Shown piece by piece: positions 49,674 through 57,397 of a DNA stretch of 64,000 nt; the stretch's first letter is position 1; each line of letters begins with the position of its first letter. The stretch spans positions 2,728,001 to 2,792,000 of the forward strand of contig NZ_JACCAE010000001.1 in the NCBI RefSeq assembly GCF_013409205.1, in the 5' to 3' direction. The notes below the pieces were generated by a model that was given only the letters and a program-made list of their open reading frames with translations, ran no database searches and was not told the origin of the DNA. The stretch is from Janibacter cremeus. GTDB lineage: Bacteria; Actinomycetota; Actinomycetes; Actinomycetales; Dermatophilaceae. The translations under genes were made by a program, and so were the position numbers.

Positions 49674-50612
49674 TCAGCCGTAGATCTGGGCCAGGGCGGA
49701 GTCGATGTCCGGTTGGGCGAAGGTGAAGCCGGCGTCCGCCAGGACCGCCGACGTGCAGTGCCGACCCGTGAGTGCCAGGGCCGGGTCGCTCCGCAGCACG
49801 ACCGCGCCCAGGCGCAGCAGCGGTGCGGGAGTGGGTGGTGCCGGGGGGCGGCGCAGATGGCGCCTCAGGGCGGCCATGAGGTCTGCGTTGCGAAGGGGGT
49901 GGGGCGCCGCCGCGACGAGCGGCCCCTCGGGGACGCCCACCTGCGGGTCGAGACCCAACGCGGCGATGGCCACCCGCACCCAGTCCTCGTGGTGGATCCA
50001 GCTGAACCACTGCTGCCCGGACCCGACCCGACCCCCGAGACCCGCGCGCGTCAGGCGAGCGAGGATCTGCAGTGCGGGGGCGTTCCGGTCGAGCACGATC
50101 GAGGTGCGCAGCAGCACGAGGTGGTCGGCATTCGCTCCCTGCGTCGCTGACTCCCACGGTCGGGCCACGCCGGTCATCTGTGGAAGGCCGGGGTCGGGCA
50201 GGGGAGTGGTCTCGGTGACCCGCTCCTCCCCGGCATCGGACCAGATCGCCGTCGTCGAACCCTGCACCCATGCCACGAGCGGCCGCTCGAGACGATGACT
50301 CGCCTCGACGAGAGCCCGGGTGGACTCCACCCGTGAGCGGCGCAGCTCGGCGACGTTGGCTTCCGTCGGGCGCACGTCGACGAGCTTGCCGGCGAGGTTG
50401 ACCAGGGCGACGCCCGCTTCGTCCTCCGTGCGCAGGACATCGCCCCAGTCGCCGACGGTGCGGCCGTCCCAGACGACCTGTTCGAAGGGATTCCCGGGGT
50501 CCACCCGGCGGGTGAGGATGCGCACGTCGTGACCGTGCTCGACCAGTCGGGCGGCGAGCAGCCGCCCGAGGGACCCGGACCCGCCGGCGATGACGACGCG
50601 GGGCAGGCTCAT
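49674..50612 (-). CDS. Epimerase/SDR of the TIGR01777 (YfcH) type
   Basis: A 312-residue NAD(P)-binding protein: nucleotide motif VVIAGGSGSLGRLLAARLV, a VALVNLAGK motif, WFSWIHHEDWVRV, and a C-terminal DUF1731-like end LADAGFTFAQPDIDSALAQI. The classical YxxxK is not obvious, as in other YfcH-like proteins, so catalytic activity is unclear. The stop is in convergent position to the pentapeptide gene. The start is 4 bases into the TetR gene end (ATGA). Confidence 0.85.
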   Translation of the reverse strand: MSLPRVVIAGGSGSLGRLLAARLVEHGHDVRILTRRVDPGNPFEQVVWDGRTVGDWGDVLRTEDEAGVALVNLAGKLVDVRPTEANVAELRRSRVESTRALVEASHRLERPLVAWVQGSTTAIWSDAGEERVTETTPLPDPGLPQMTGVARPWESATQGANADHLVLLRTSIVLDRNAPALQILARLTRAGLGGRVGSGQQWFSWIHHEDWVRVAIAALGLDPQVGVPEGPLVAAAPHPLRNADLMAALRRHLRRPPAPPTPAPLLRLGAVVLRSDPALALTGRHCTSAVLADAGFTFAQPDIDSALAQIYG

Positions 50613-51223
50613 GATGCCCCGACGAGCCGCAGCACGAGTCGGCCGTAGTCAGCGCCGATGTCCTCGGGGGTGCGCCTGACGCCGGGGTGGTACCAGCGCG
50701 CGACGTCCACGACGAGTGACAGCGCGGCCAGGGCCGTGACGCGGGTGTCCTCGACACAGAACTCTCCGGACGCGACGCCTTCGGTGATGATCCCCTCGAC
50801 GACCCCGTCGATCTCGCGACGCAGCGTGAGGACCTCGCGCTGGTGGTCGGGGGAGAGGTGGCGGAATTCGTACTGGACGATCCGCGCGACCTGGTACTGC
50901 TCCGCGTGCCACTGGGCGAAGGTCGAGATCACTTCGGACAGGGCCTCCGTGGGCGAGTTGGCCTCGGCAGCGGCCGCAGCCAGGGCATCGCGCGCGCCCT
51001 CGTGCCCGACGCGGCTGAGCTGGAAGAGCAGGTCCTCCTTGCTCGCGAAGTGGACGTAGACCCCGGCGGGGGACAGTCCGGCCCGCGAGGCGATGTCCCG
51101 GGTCGTCGTCGCGTGGAACCCCTTGTCCGCGAAGGCATCGGCGGCGGCCTCGAAGAGGCGCACGACCGTCGGGTTGTCGTGCGCGGGGAGGGATGGCGTC
51201 GGCACCGTCACGTTTGACAGCAT
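50609..51223 (-). CDS. TetR-family regulator divergent from acyl-CoA dehydrogenase
   Basis: A 204-residue repressor with the N-terminal HTH: ADAFADKGFHATTTRDIASR then AGLSPAGVYVHFASKEDLLF. The C-terminal ligand domain contains LSPDHQREVLTLRREIDGVV. I chose ATG 51223; the frame runs far upstream only as the shadow of the acyl-CoA dehydrogenase gene. The divergent layout and the palindrome between the genes suggest it represses both, with an acyl-CoA as probable inducer (inference). Confidence 0.88.
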   Translation of the reverse strand: MLSNVTVPTPSLPAHDNPTVVRLFEAAADAFADKGFHATTTRDIASRAGLSPAGVYVHFASKEDLLFQLSRVGHEGARDALAAAAAEANSPTEALSEVISTFAQWHAEQYQVARIVQYEFRHLSPDHQREVLTLRREIDGVVEGIITEGVASGEFCVEDTRVTALAALSLVVDVARWYHPGVRRTPEDIGADYGRLVLRLVGAS

Positions 51224-51256
51224 GCCCGCTCGGAGTAAGACTAAGCAAGCGCTTAG
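51214..51256 (+). promoter_or_regulatory. Promoter and TetR operator of the acyl-CoA dehydrogenase gene
   Basis: TTGACA (51214-51219), a 16-base spacer and TAAGAC (51236-51241) form a likely promoter. It is followed at once by the palindrome CTAAGC-AAGC-GCTTAG (51241-51256). A TetR dimer on this site would block the plus-strand promoter and sit upstream of the tetR start. The palindrome is perfect in its 6-base arms. Confidence 0.6.
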
Positions 51257-51295
51257 CACAAGTTTTCGGCACGTCGGTGCCAGAGAGGTGGGCTC

Positions 51296-52450
51296 ATGCC
51301 CCGCAACATCTACGACGAGGACCACGAGTCCTTCCGTTCCTCCGTCCGGCAGTTCGTCGAGCGCTCGCTCGTGCCGCGCGCCGAGTCGATGATCGCCGAG
51401 CACACGATCCCCCGTGAGGTCTGGCTCGAGGCCGGTCAGCAGGGGTTCTTCGGCCTGACCATTCCCGAGGAGTTCGGCGGAGCGGGCATCGACGACTACC
51501 GCTTCAACGCCGTGGTGGCCGAGGAGCTGTCGAAGTTCAACGCCGCGACCTCGTCGTGCTTCGGCATCCACTCCGACATCACCGCGCCGTACATCGTCTC
51601 GATGGGCACCCAGGAGCAGAAGGAGCGCTGGCTGCCGGGTGTCGTCACCGGCGAGAAGATTCTGTCCATCGGCATGACCGAGCCGTCCGGCGGCTCGGAC
51701 CTCGCGAACCTCAAGAGCACCGCCGTGAAGGCCGACGACGGCTCCGGCGACTGGGTCATCAACGGGTCGAAGACCTTCATCACCAACGGCTACCAGTGCG
51801 ACCTGGCCGTCGTCGCGGTGCGGACCGACCCGACGAAGGGTGCCAAGGGCATCTCCCTGTTCGTCCTCGAGAAGGAGGACGAGGGCTTCACCAAGGGCAA
51901 GCCCCTGGACAAGGTGGGCCAGCCCGAGTCGGACACCTCCGAGCTGTTCTTCGACAACGTCCGCGTCTCCGGCGACCGGCTCCTCGGCCCCGAGGGCATG
52001 GGCTTCATCTCGATGATGCAGAACCTGCCCCAGGAGCGCCTGGGCAACGCGATCGCCAACATCGCCGGCGCCAAGCAGATCCTCCAGGAGACGATCGAGT
52101 ACACGAAGGAGCGCAAGGCCTTCGGTCAGCCGATCGGCACCTTCCAGCACAACAAGTTCAAGATCGCCGAGCTCGTCACCAAGGTCGAGGTCTCCGAGGC
52201 CTACATCGACTCCTGCGTGGTGGCCCACGCCGAGGGCAAGCTCACCGCAGTCGATGCCGCCAAGGCGAAGTGGTGGGCCGGTGAGATCCAGTGCGACGTC
52301 CTCGACGAGTGCGTGCAGCTGCACGGTGGCTACGGCTTCATGAACGAGTACCGCGTCGCCCGCGCCTGGAAGGACGCCCGCGTCCACAAGATCTGGGCGG
52401 GCACCAACGAGATCATGAAGGAGCTCATCGGCCGCGACCTGGGCCTCTGA
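51296..52450 (+). CDS. Acyl-CoA dehydrogenase
   Basis: A 384-residue FAD enzyme that introduces the alpha-beta double bond in acyl-CoA. N-terminal helical domain FRSSVRQFVERSLVPRAESM; FAD site ILSIGMTEPSGGSDLANLKS and WVINGSKTFITNGYQCD; C-terminal catalytic Glu in HKIWAGTNEIMKELIGRDLG, the usual position for short/medium/long-chain enzymes. The start is ATG 51296. Chain-length preference cannot be read. It is followed by a terminator hairpin. Confidence 0.94.
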   Translation: MPRNIYDEDHESFRSSVRQFVERSLVPRAESMIAEHTIPREVWLEAGQQGFFGLTIPEEFGGAGIDDYRFNAVVAEELSKFNAATSSCFGIHSDITAPYIVSMGTQEQKERWLPGVVTGEKILSIGMTEPSGGSDLANLKSTAVKADDGSGDWVINGSKTFITNGYQCDLAVVAVRTDPTKGAKGISLFVLEKEDEGFTKGKPLDKVGQPESDTSELFFDNVRVSGDRLLGPEGMGFISMMQNLPQERLGNAIANIAGAKQILQETIEYTKERKAFGQPIGTFQHNKFKIAELVTKVEVSEAYIDSCVVAHAEGKLTAVDAAKAKWWAGEIQCDVLDECVQLHGGYGFMNEYRVARAWKDARVHKIWAGTNEIMKELIGRDLGL

Positions 52451-52467
52451 CCTCCCCCCTGCACGAC

Positions 52468-52507
52468 GTGCTGCCGGCCGGACCCGAGAGGGTGTGGCCG
52501 GCAGCAC
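52468..52507 (+). terminator. Terminator after the acyl-CoA dehydrogenase gene
   Basis: GTGCTGCCGGCC (52468-52479) pairs perfectly with GGCCGGCAGCAC (52496-52507) around a 16-base loop. It lies 18 bases after the stop codon. No U tract follows. Confidence 0.7.
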
Positions 52508-52608
52508 TCGTCTTTTGTCGGCGTCGCGGCGATGATGGGGCGAGCCCCGGGTCGGGGGCTTGATGAGACCTGAGACACTGGAGTGAACATCGAATGGAGG
52601 GAGGCACC

Positions 52609-53100
52609 GTGGCCGTTGCGGCACATGTCATCTCCGTCTCCGACCGCGCTGCCGCCGGCGTGCGGGAGGACCTCTCCGGACCGCCCGCTGTCGAGCGTCT
52701 GCGGGCCGGCGGCTATGACACGAGCGCCAGCCTCGTGCCCGACGGGGCCGATGAGGTCGAGCAGGTCCTGCGCGCTGCGCTGGCCACCGGTGCCCGGCTC
52801 GTGATCACCTCGGGCGGCACCGGCGTGGGGCCCCACGACCGCACCCCGGAGGGCACCGCGCCCGTTCTGGACCGCGAGCTCCACGGAGTGGCCGAGCTGC
52901 TGCGGGCCGAAGGGGCGCGCAACACCCCCTTCGCCGCCCTCTCCCGCGGGCTCGTGGGTGTCGTCGACGCGGGCCCCGACTCTCCCGGCGCCCTGGTCGT
53001 CAACCTGCCTGGCAGCCCGAAGGCCGTCGGCGAGGGGCTCGACGTCCTGCTGCCCCTCGTGGGTCACATCCTCGACCAGTTGTCCGGAGGCGATCACTGA
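52609..53100 (+). CDS. Molybdopterin adenylyltransferase-like MogA/MoaB protein
   Basis: A 163-residue protein of the MoCF-binding family with LVITSGGTGVGPHDRTPEGT, which binds molybdopterin, and VVNLPGSPKAVGEGL. It adenylylates molybdopterin before metal insertion by MoeA. I chose GTG 52609 because GGAGGGAGG lies 6-14 bases before it. The ATG at 52594 would start inside that ribosome site. The stop overlaps the moaE start (TGATG). Confidence 0.9.
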   Translation: MAVAAHVISVSDRAAAGVREDLSGPPAVERLRAGGYDTSASLVPDGADEVEQVLRAALATGARLVITSGGTGVGPHDRTPEGTAPVLDRELHGVAELLRAEGARNTPFAALSRGLVGVVDAGPDSPGALVVNLPGSPKAVGEGLDVLLPLVGHILDQLSGGDH

Positions 53101-53534
53101 TGACACGTAGCGCGTGGATCTCCACCGAGGCGATCGACCTGGCCGCCATGCTCACGAGCGTCGACCGGCCCACCCACGGTGCGGTCGCGAGTTTCGTCGG
53201 GCAGGTCCGGGACCACGATCCCGAGGCCGCGGGTGAGGTCGTCGCACTGCGCTACACCTGCCACCCGGACGCTGGGCGGTTCATCGAGGAGGTCGTCGCG
53301 CGGACCGTCGCGGAGCACGACTCCGCGGGCGAGACGGACGTGTCCGCCACCCACCGCATCGGGGACCTCGATGTCGGTGATCTCGCGCTCGTCGTCGTGG
53401 TCGGCAGCGCCCACCGTGATCTCGCCTTCACCCTCTGTCGCGCCGTCGTCGAGGCGATCAAGCACGAGCTGCCGGTCTGGAAGCAGCAGTTCGAGGTCGA
53501 CGGCTCCCACGTATGGTCAGGAATGAGTTGCTGA
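53100..53534 (+). CDS. moaE: Molybdopterin synthase catalytic subunit
   Basis: A 144-residue large subunit that transfers sulfur from MoaD to precursor Z. Features are GAVASFVGQVRDHDPEAAGE, RYTCHPDAG, HRIGDLDVGDLALVVVVGSA, and the catalytic-site Lys in VWKQQFEVDGSHVWSG. The start and stop overlap the neighbouring genes by one base each, so mogA, moaE and moaA are translationally coupled. Confidence 0.94.
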   Translation: MTRSAWISTEAIDLAAMLTSVDRPTHGAVASFVGQVRDHDPEAAGEVVALRYTCHPDAGRFIEEVVARTVAEHDSAGETDVSATHRIGDLDVGDLALVVVVGSAHRDLAFTLCRAVVEAIKHELPVWKQQFEVDGSHVWSGMSC

Positions 53535-54532
53535 TGACCCGCCCACTGATGGACACCCATGGCCGCCTGCACCGCGATCTGCGGATCTCGCTGACGGACA
53601 AGTGCAACCTGCGATGCACCTACTGCATGCCCGCGGAGGGCGTGCCGCTGCTCCCCAAGCAGGAGCTGCTGACCACGCAGGAGCTCCTGCGGGTCGTCGG
53701 CATCGCCGTCGACGCGGGGGTCGAGGAGGTGCGCCTGACCGGCGGTGAACCGCTGCTGCGTCCCGACGTCGTCGACATCGTCGCCGGCATCTCCGCGATG
53801 GAGGGCGGTGCCGGTCCGGTCGAGGTGTCGATGACGACCAATGCCATCCGTCTGCCGAAGTTGGCCGAGCCGTTGCGCCAGGCGGGTTTGTCGCGCGTCA
53901 ACATCAGTTTGGACACACTGGATCCGGACCGGTTCAAGCAGTTGAGCCGTCGGGACCGGTTCGAGGACACGATGGCCGGCATCGACGCCGCGGACGAGGC
54001 CGGTTTCCACCCGGTGAAGATCAACACCGTCCTGATGCCGGGCTTCAACGACGACGAGCCGGTGGAGCTGCTGCGCTGGGCGCTGCGGCGCGGCTTCGAG
54101 CTGCGCTTCATCGAGCAGATGCCGCTCGACGGCGGGCACGAGTGGCAGCGCACGAACATGATCACCGGCGCGGAGATCCTGGCGAAGCTGCGCACCGAGT
54201 TCACTCTCACCGAGGTGCCCGGCCGCGGCGCCGCTCCCGCCGAGCTCTTCTACGTGGACGGCGGTCCGGCCAAGGTCGGCGTCATCGCGTCGGTGACGAT
54301 GCCCTTCTGCGGGGCCTGCGACCGCCTGCGGCTGACCGCGGACGGTCAGCTGCGTTCGTGTCTCTTCGCCCAGGGCGAGACCGACCTGCGTACTCCGCTG
54401 CGTGAGAGCGGCGACCCGGAGGAGATCGTGGACCTGATCCACTTCTGCTTGGCGGGCAAGAAGCCCGGGCACGGGATCAATGAGCCCGGTTTCCTCCAGC
54501 CGCCGCGGCCGATGAGCGCCATCGGCGGCTGA
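53534..54532 (+). CDS. moaA: GTP 3',8-cyclase (radical SAM, Moco step 1)
   Basis: A 332-residue radical SAM enzyme that with MoaC turns GTP to cyclic pyranopterin monophosphate. The N-terminal cluster is TDKCNLRCTYCMPAEG (CxxxCxxC) and the C-terminal cluster MPFCGACDRLRLTADGQLRS then C. It ends with the functional Gly-Gly (SAIGG). The start ATG 53534 overlaps the moaE stop. The frame is open to 53513, but that lies inside moaE. Confidence 0.96.
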   Translation: MTRPLMDTHGRLHRDLRISLTDKCNLRCTYCMPAEGVPLLPKQELLTTQELLRVVGIAVDAGVEEVRLTGGEPLLRPDVVDIVAGISAMEGGAGPVEVSMTTNAIRLPKLAEPLRQAGLSRVNISLDTLDPDRFKQLSRRDRFEDTMAGIDAADEAGFHPVKINTVLMPGFNDDEPVELLRWALRRGFELRFIEQMPLDGGHEWQRTNMITGAEILAKLRTEFTLTEVPGRGAAPAELFYVDGGPAKVGVIASVTMPFCGACDRLRLTADGQLRSCLFAQGETDLRTPLRESGDPEEIVDLIHFCLAGKKPGHGINEPGFLQPPRPMSAIGG

Positions 54533-54557
54533 GTCCCACCCCCCCGGCGCTGTGTCA

Positions 54558-54797
54558 TCAGCCTCCGGCGAAGGGGGGAAGCACGTCGATCGTGTCGCTC
54601 GCCTGCACGAGGGCGCCGTGGTCGTCCACGTAGCGGCCTTCGTGCAGGACCGAGCACCGCGTCAACACCTCGGCGAGCCGGTCACCGTGGGCGCGCTCCG
54701 CGGCGGCGAGGACCTCGCCGACGCTCGCTCCGTCGAGCTGCTCCTCGTCGGTCCCGGCGGCCTCGGCGGCTGAGGCGAAGTAGCGAACCCGTGCCAT
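54558..54797 (-). CDS. moaD: Molybdopterin synthase sulfur carrier subunit
   Basis: A 79-residue ubiquitin-fold protein ending in DTIDVLPPFAGG. Its C-terminal Gly-Gly is the site of thiocarboxylation by MoeB-type activation. The N-terminus MARVRYFASAAEAAGTDEEQ is typical. ATG 54797 overlaps the stop of the DUF6457 gene (TGATG). It is convergent with moaA. The gene for its activator, moeB, carries a nonsense codon further on. Confidence 0.92.
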   Translation of the reverse strand: MARVRYFASAAEAAGTDEEQLDGASVGEVLAAAERAHGDRLAEVLTRCSVLHEGRYVDDHGALVQASDTIDVLPPFAGG

Positions 54798-55078
54798 CAC
54801 GCACCGTCCTTGTTTGGTTGGTCCTTGATCGTCCCGGCGATGGCCCGTCGCATCGACTCGAGGTCCACCGGTCGGCCCTGTGCCTCGAGGTGCCCGACCG
54901 CGACCCCGAGCACATAGGCGCCGACGGGGGCCATCGGCCGCTCGAAGCCGTGCGCGATCTGCCGGGTGAGGATGTGGATCCCGGGGACGTCGACCGACTC
55001 GGGCTCGATGCCCACCGCCGCGCAGGCGTCCTCGATCCAGTTGGCCCAGCGGGTCTGCTCGGCGTCCAGGTCAGTCAT
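54797..55078 (-). CDS. DUF6457 small protein in the Moco cluster
   Basis: A 93-residue helical protein with LDAEQTRWANWIEDACAAVG and GAYVLGVAVGHLEAQGRPVD. This family is found in actinobacteria beside mobA and moaD genes. The start overlaps the mobA stop by 8 bases, and the stop overlaps moaD. Function unknown; the tight coupling suggests a role in Moco synthesis or delivery (inference). Confidence 0.8.
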   Translation of the reverse strand: MTDLDAEQTRWANWIEDACAAVGIEPESVDVPGIHILTRQIAHGFERPMAPVGAYVLGVAVGHLEAQGRPVDLESMRRAIAGTIKDQPNKDGA

Positions 55079-55688
55079 CGTCGTCCTCCAGTCGTTCGAC
55101 CCAGCGGGCGTGGTCGGTCCAGGTGTCGATGTCGGCCACGTCGTCGTCGGCGGCGGGGACGGTCACGAGGGTCGACTCGGCGAGCAGGCTGCGCATCGAG
55201 CGGTCGCGCGGGCTGTCGAAGCGGGCCAGGGCCCGCTGCAGGGATTCGGTGCGGTGGATGCCGAAGAGCCACTGCGGGCGTCCGGTCGAGTCGGCGAGGC
55301 ACCAGCCGTCGTGCTCGTCGGTGTCGATCGCATCCGTGCGCTGGGCGTGTGCCCACGCGGCGATGAGGCGGCCGAGCCCCGGCAGCGGGTCGGCGAGGTC
55401 GCAGGCGAGCAGCACGGTCCAGCCGGCCGTCGGTGCGGTCGTGGCCAGGACGTCCACCCCCGCGGCGACACCGGCGACCGGACCACCGAGGGGCGGGTCC
55501 TCGATCGTGCGGTGCACCCCTTCGGGGACGTCGACGTCGCCGACGACGACGATCTCGCGGGCGTCCGAGACAGCGACGAGCGCCCTGTCGATGAGGCGGC
55601 GTCCGGCGAGCTCGACATCGGGTTTGCTCACCCCCCCGAGGCGTCGTGCGGCGCCGCCGGCGAGCACCACGGCGTCGAAGGCAATCAC
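55071..55688 (-). CDS. mobA: Molybdenum cofactor guanylyltransferase-like nucleotidyltransferase
   Basis: A 205-residue NTP-transferase with AVVLAGGAARRLGGVSKPDV (the LAGGxxxRxGxxK motif), EDPPLGGPVAGVAAGVDVL and VLLACDLADPLPGL. It attaches GMP (or CMP) to Mo-molybdopterin. Nitrate reductase NarG, encoded nearby, needs the bis-MGD form that MobA makes. The start overlaps the moaC stop by 4 bases. Confidence 0.88.
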   Translation of the reverse strand: MIAFDAVVLAGGAARRLGGVSKPDVELAGRRLIDRALVAVSDAREIVVVGDVDVPEGVHRTIEDPPLGGPVAGVAAGVDVLATTAPTAGWTVLLACDLADPLPGLGRLIAAWAHAQRTDAIDTDEHDGWCLADSTGRPQWLFGIHRTESLQRALARFDSPRDRSMRSLLAESTLVTVPAADDDVADIDTWTDHARWVERLEDDDD

Positions 55689-56164
55689 CTGTCCTCCCGC
55701 CGCCAGGTACCGCTGCGGCCGCCGGTCTTCTCCAGCAGCCGGACGTCGGTGATGTGGGCGGTGCGGTCACGGCCCTTGACCATGTCGATGACCGACAGGG
55801 CGGCGACGGTGACGCTCGTCAGTGCCTCCATCTCCACACCGGTGCGGTCGGCGGTGCGCACCGTCGCGGTGATCTCGATGCCGTTGTCGGTGATCTGCAG
55901 GTCCACGACCGCTCCGTGCACGCCGATGACGTGCGCGAGCGGGAGCAGCTCGGGGGTCTTCTTCGCCGCCTGGATGCCGGCGATGCGGGAGACCGCGAGC
56001 ACGTCTCCCTTCGGCACGGCACCATCACGAAGGAGGGCGACGGTCTCGGGGGAGGTGACCACGCGCCCGGCTGCTGTGGCGGCGCGCACGGTGGGTGTCT
56101 TGTCGGTGACGTCGACCATGCGAGCATTGCCCCGGTGGTCGAGGTGGGTCAGCGGATGCTCCAT
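55685..56164 (-). CDS. moaC: Cyclic pyranopterin monophosphate synthase
   Basis: A 159-residue enzyme for Moco step 1, acting on the MoaA product. HLDHRGNARMVDVTDKTPTV, LLPLAHVIGVHGAVVDLQ, and RTGVEMEALTSVTVAALSVI with the DMVK loop are diagnostic. Its ATG directly follows the moeA stop (56165). Confidence 0.95.
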   Translation of the reverse strand: MEHPLTHLDHRGNARMVDVTDKTPTVRAATAAGRVVTSPETVALLRDGAVPKGDVLAVSRIAGIQAAKKTPELLPLAHVIGVHGAVVDLQITDNGIEITATVRTADRTGVEMEALTSVTVAALSVIDMVKGRDRTAHITDVRLLEKTGGRSGTWRREDR

Positions 56165-57397
56165 CTACAGGCTCCTGATCTCGACGAGGTCGCCGGCGGT
56201 GACCTCGTCGGTGTCCTCGGGGACGATCGCCACGGCGCGGGCACCCGCGAGGGAGGTGACCATGTGCGAGGCCGAACCGCGGCGGTGGGTCGGCGTTGCG
56301 AGAAGGCGTCCGGTCTCGTCGCTGGTCAGGCCCACGGGTACGAACTGGCGACGGCCGGCCGGCGAGCGCCATCCGGTGGCAGCGACCGCGGTGGTCGGCC
56401 CGTCCGGCTGTTCCCGACCGAGCAGGTGGTCGATGACGGGACGCCCGAAGACCTCGAAGGAGATCGCCGTGCTCACGGGGTTGCCGGGGAAGGCGAGGAC
56501 GGGCACGCCGTTCCAGCGGGCCCACCCCTGGGGCTTGCCCGGTTGCATGCGCACGTGCCGGAAGACTCCCTGCGCGGAGCGCTCGAGGACGATCCTGGAG
56601 ACGTCGAAGGCGCCGACGCTCACGCCACCGGTGAGCAGGACGAGGTCGGCGCCGTCGGCGAGCTCGTCGAGGTCGGCGGCGAAGGCGTCGGCCTCGTCGG
56701 AGAGCACGACCGAGCGGCTGACCTCGGCGCCGAGCTCCAGGAGGGTCGCGGCGAGGTGGGTCCCGTTGGACTCGAAGATCTGACCGCGCCGAAGGCTCCC
56801 GCCCGGGGCCACCAGCTCGTCTCCCGTCGCCGCGACGGCGACGACGGGGCGGCGGCGGACGGTGACCGTCCCGGTACCCGCAGCGGCGATACTGCCCAGG
56901 ACGCGGCCGGTGACACTCGTGCCGGCGGGGACGATGACGTCACCGGCGCGGACGTCCTCACCGGCGCCGCGCACGTGGCGTCCCGGCTCGGGTGCCTCGT
57001 TGATCGCGACGACCTCGGTCCCGGCGTCGGTGAGCTCGACCGGGACGATCGTGTCAGCGGCGCTCGGTAGGGGGGCGCCGGTCATGATGCGCACGCACTG
57101 CCCGGCCTCGAGCGCAGGGTCGTCGGCGGAGCCGGCCGCGACATCGGCCACGACCTGCAGAGACGTGGGCAGGGTGGTCAGGTCCGTGTGCCGCACGGCG
57201 TAGCCGTCCATGGCCGAGTTGGCGAAGGCCGGCACGTCCCCGACCGCGCGCACCGGCTCGGCGAGCACCCGTCCGAGGGCCTGCGCCAGCGGCACGTCCT
57301 GCGTCTGCCGGATCGGCCCGGTCCCGCCGAGCAGGTCGGTCATCAGTTCGGCGAGGTACTCCTCGACGGTCAGCAGGGTGCGTCGGGTGGTGGTCAT
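56165..57397 (-). CDS. moeA: Molybdopterin molybdenumtransferase
   Basis: A 410-residue enzyme that inserts molybdate into adenylylated molybdopterin. N-terminal PAFANSAMDGYAVRH; central MTGAPLPSAADTIVPVE; MoCF-binding domain TGDELVAPGG, LLTGGVSVGAFD and VLAFPGNPVSTAISFEVFG; C-terminal beta-barrel. The start ATG 57397 overlaps the stop of the moeB-rhodanese gene (ATGA). Confidence 0.94.
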   Translation of the reverse strand: MTTTRRTLLTVEEYLAELMTDLLGGTGPIRQTQDVPLAQALGRVLAEPVRAVGDVPAFANSAMDGYAVRHTDLTTLPTSLQVVADVAAGSADDPALEAGQCVRIMTGAPLPSAADTIVPVELTDAGTEVVAINEAPEPGRHVRGAGEDVRAGDVIVPAGTSVTGRVLGSIAAAGTGTVTVRRRPVVAVAATGDELVAPGGSLRRGQIFESNGTHLAATLLELGAEVSRSVVLSDEADAFAADLDELADGADLVLLTGGVSVGAFDVSRIVLERSAQGVFRHVRMQPGKPQGWARWNGVPVLAFPGNPVSTAISFEVFGRPVIDHLLGREQPDGPTTAVAATGWRSPAGRRQFVPVGLTSDETGRLLATPTHRRGSASHMVTSLAGARAVAIVPEDTDEVTAGDLVEIRSL

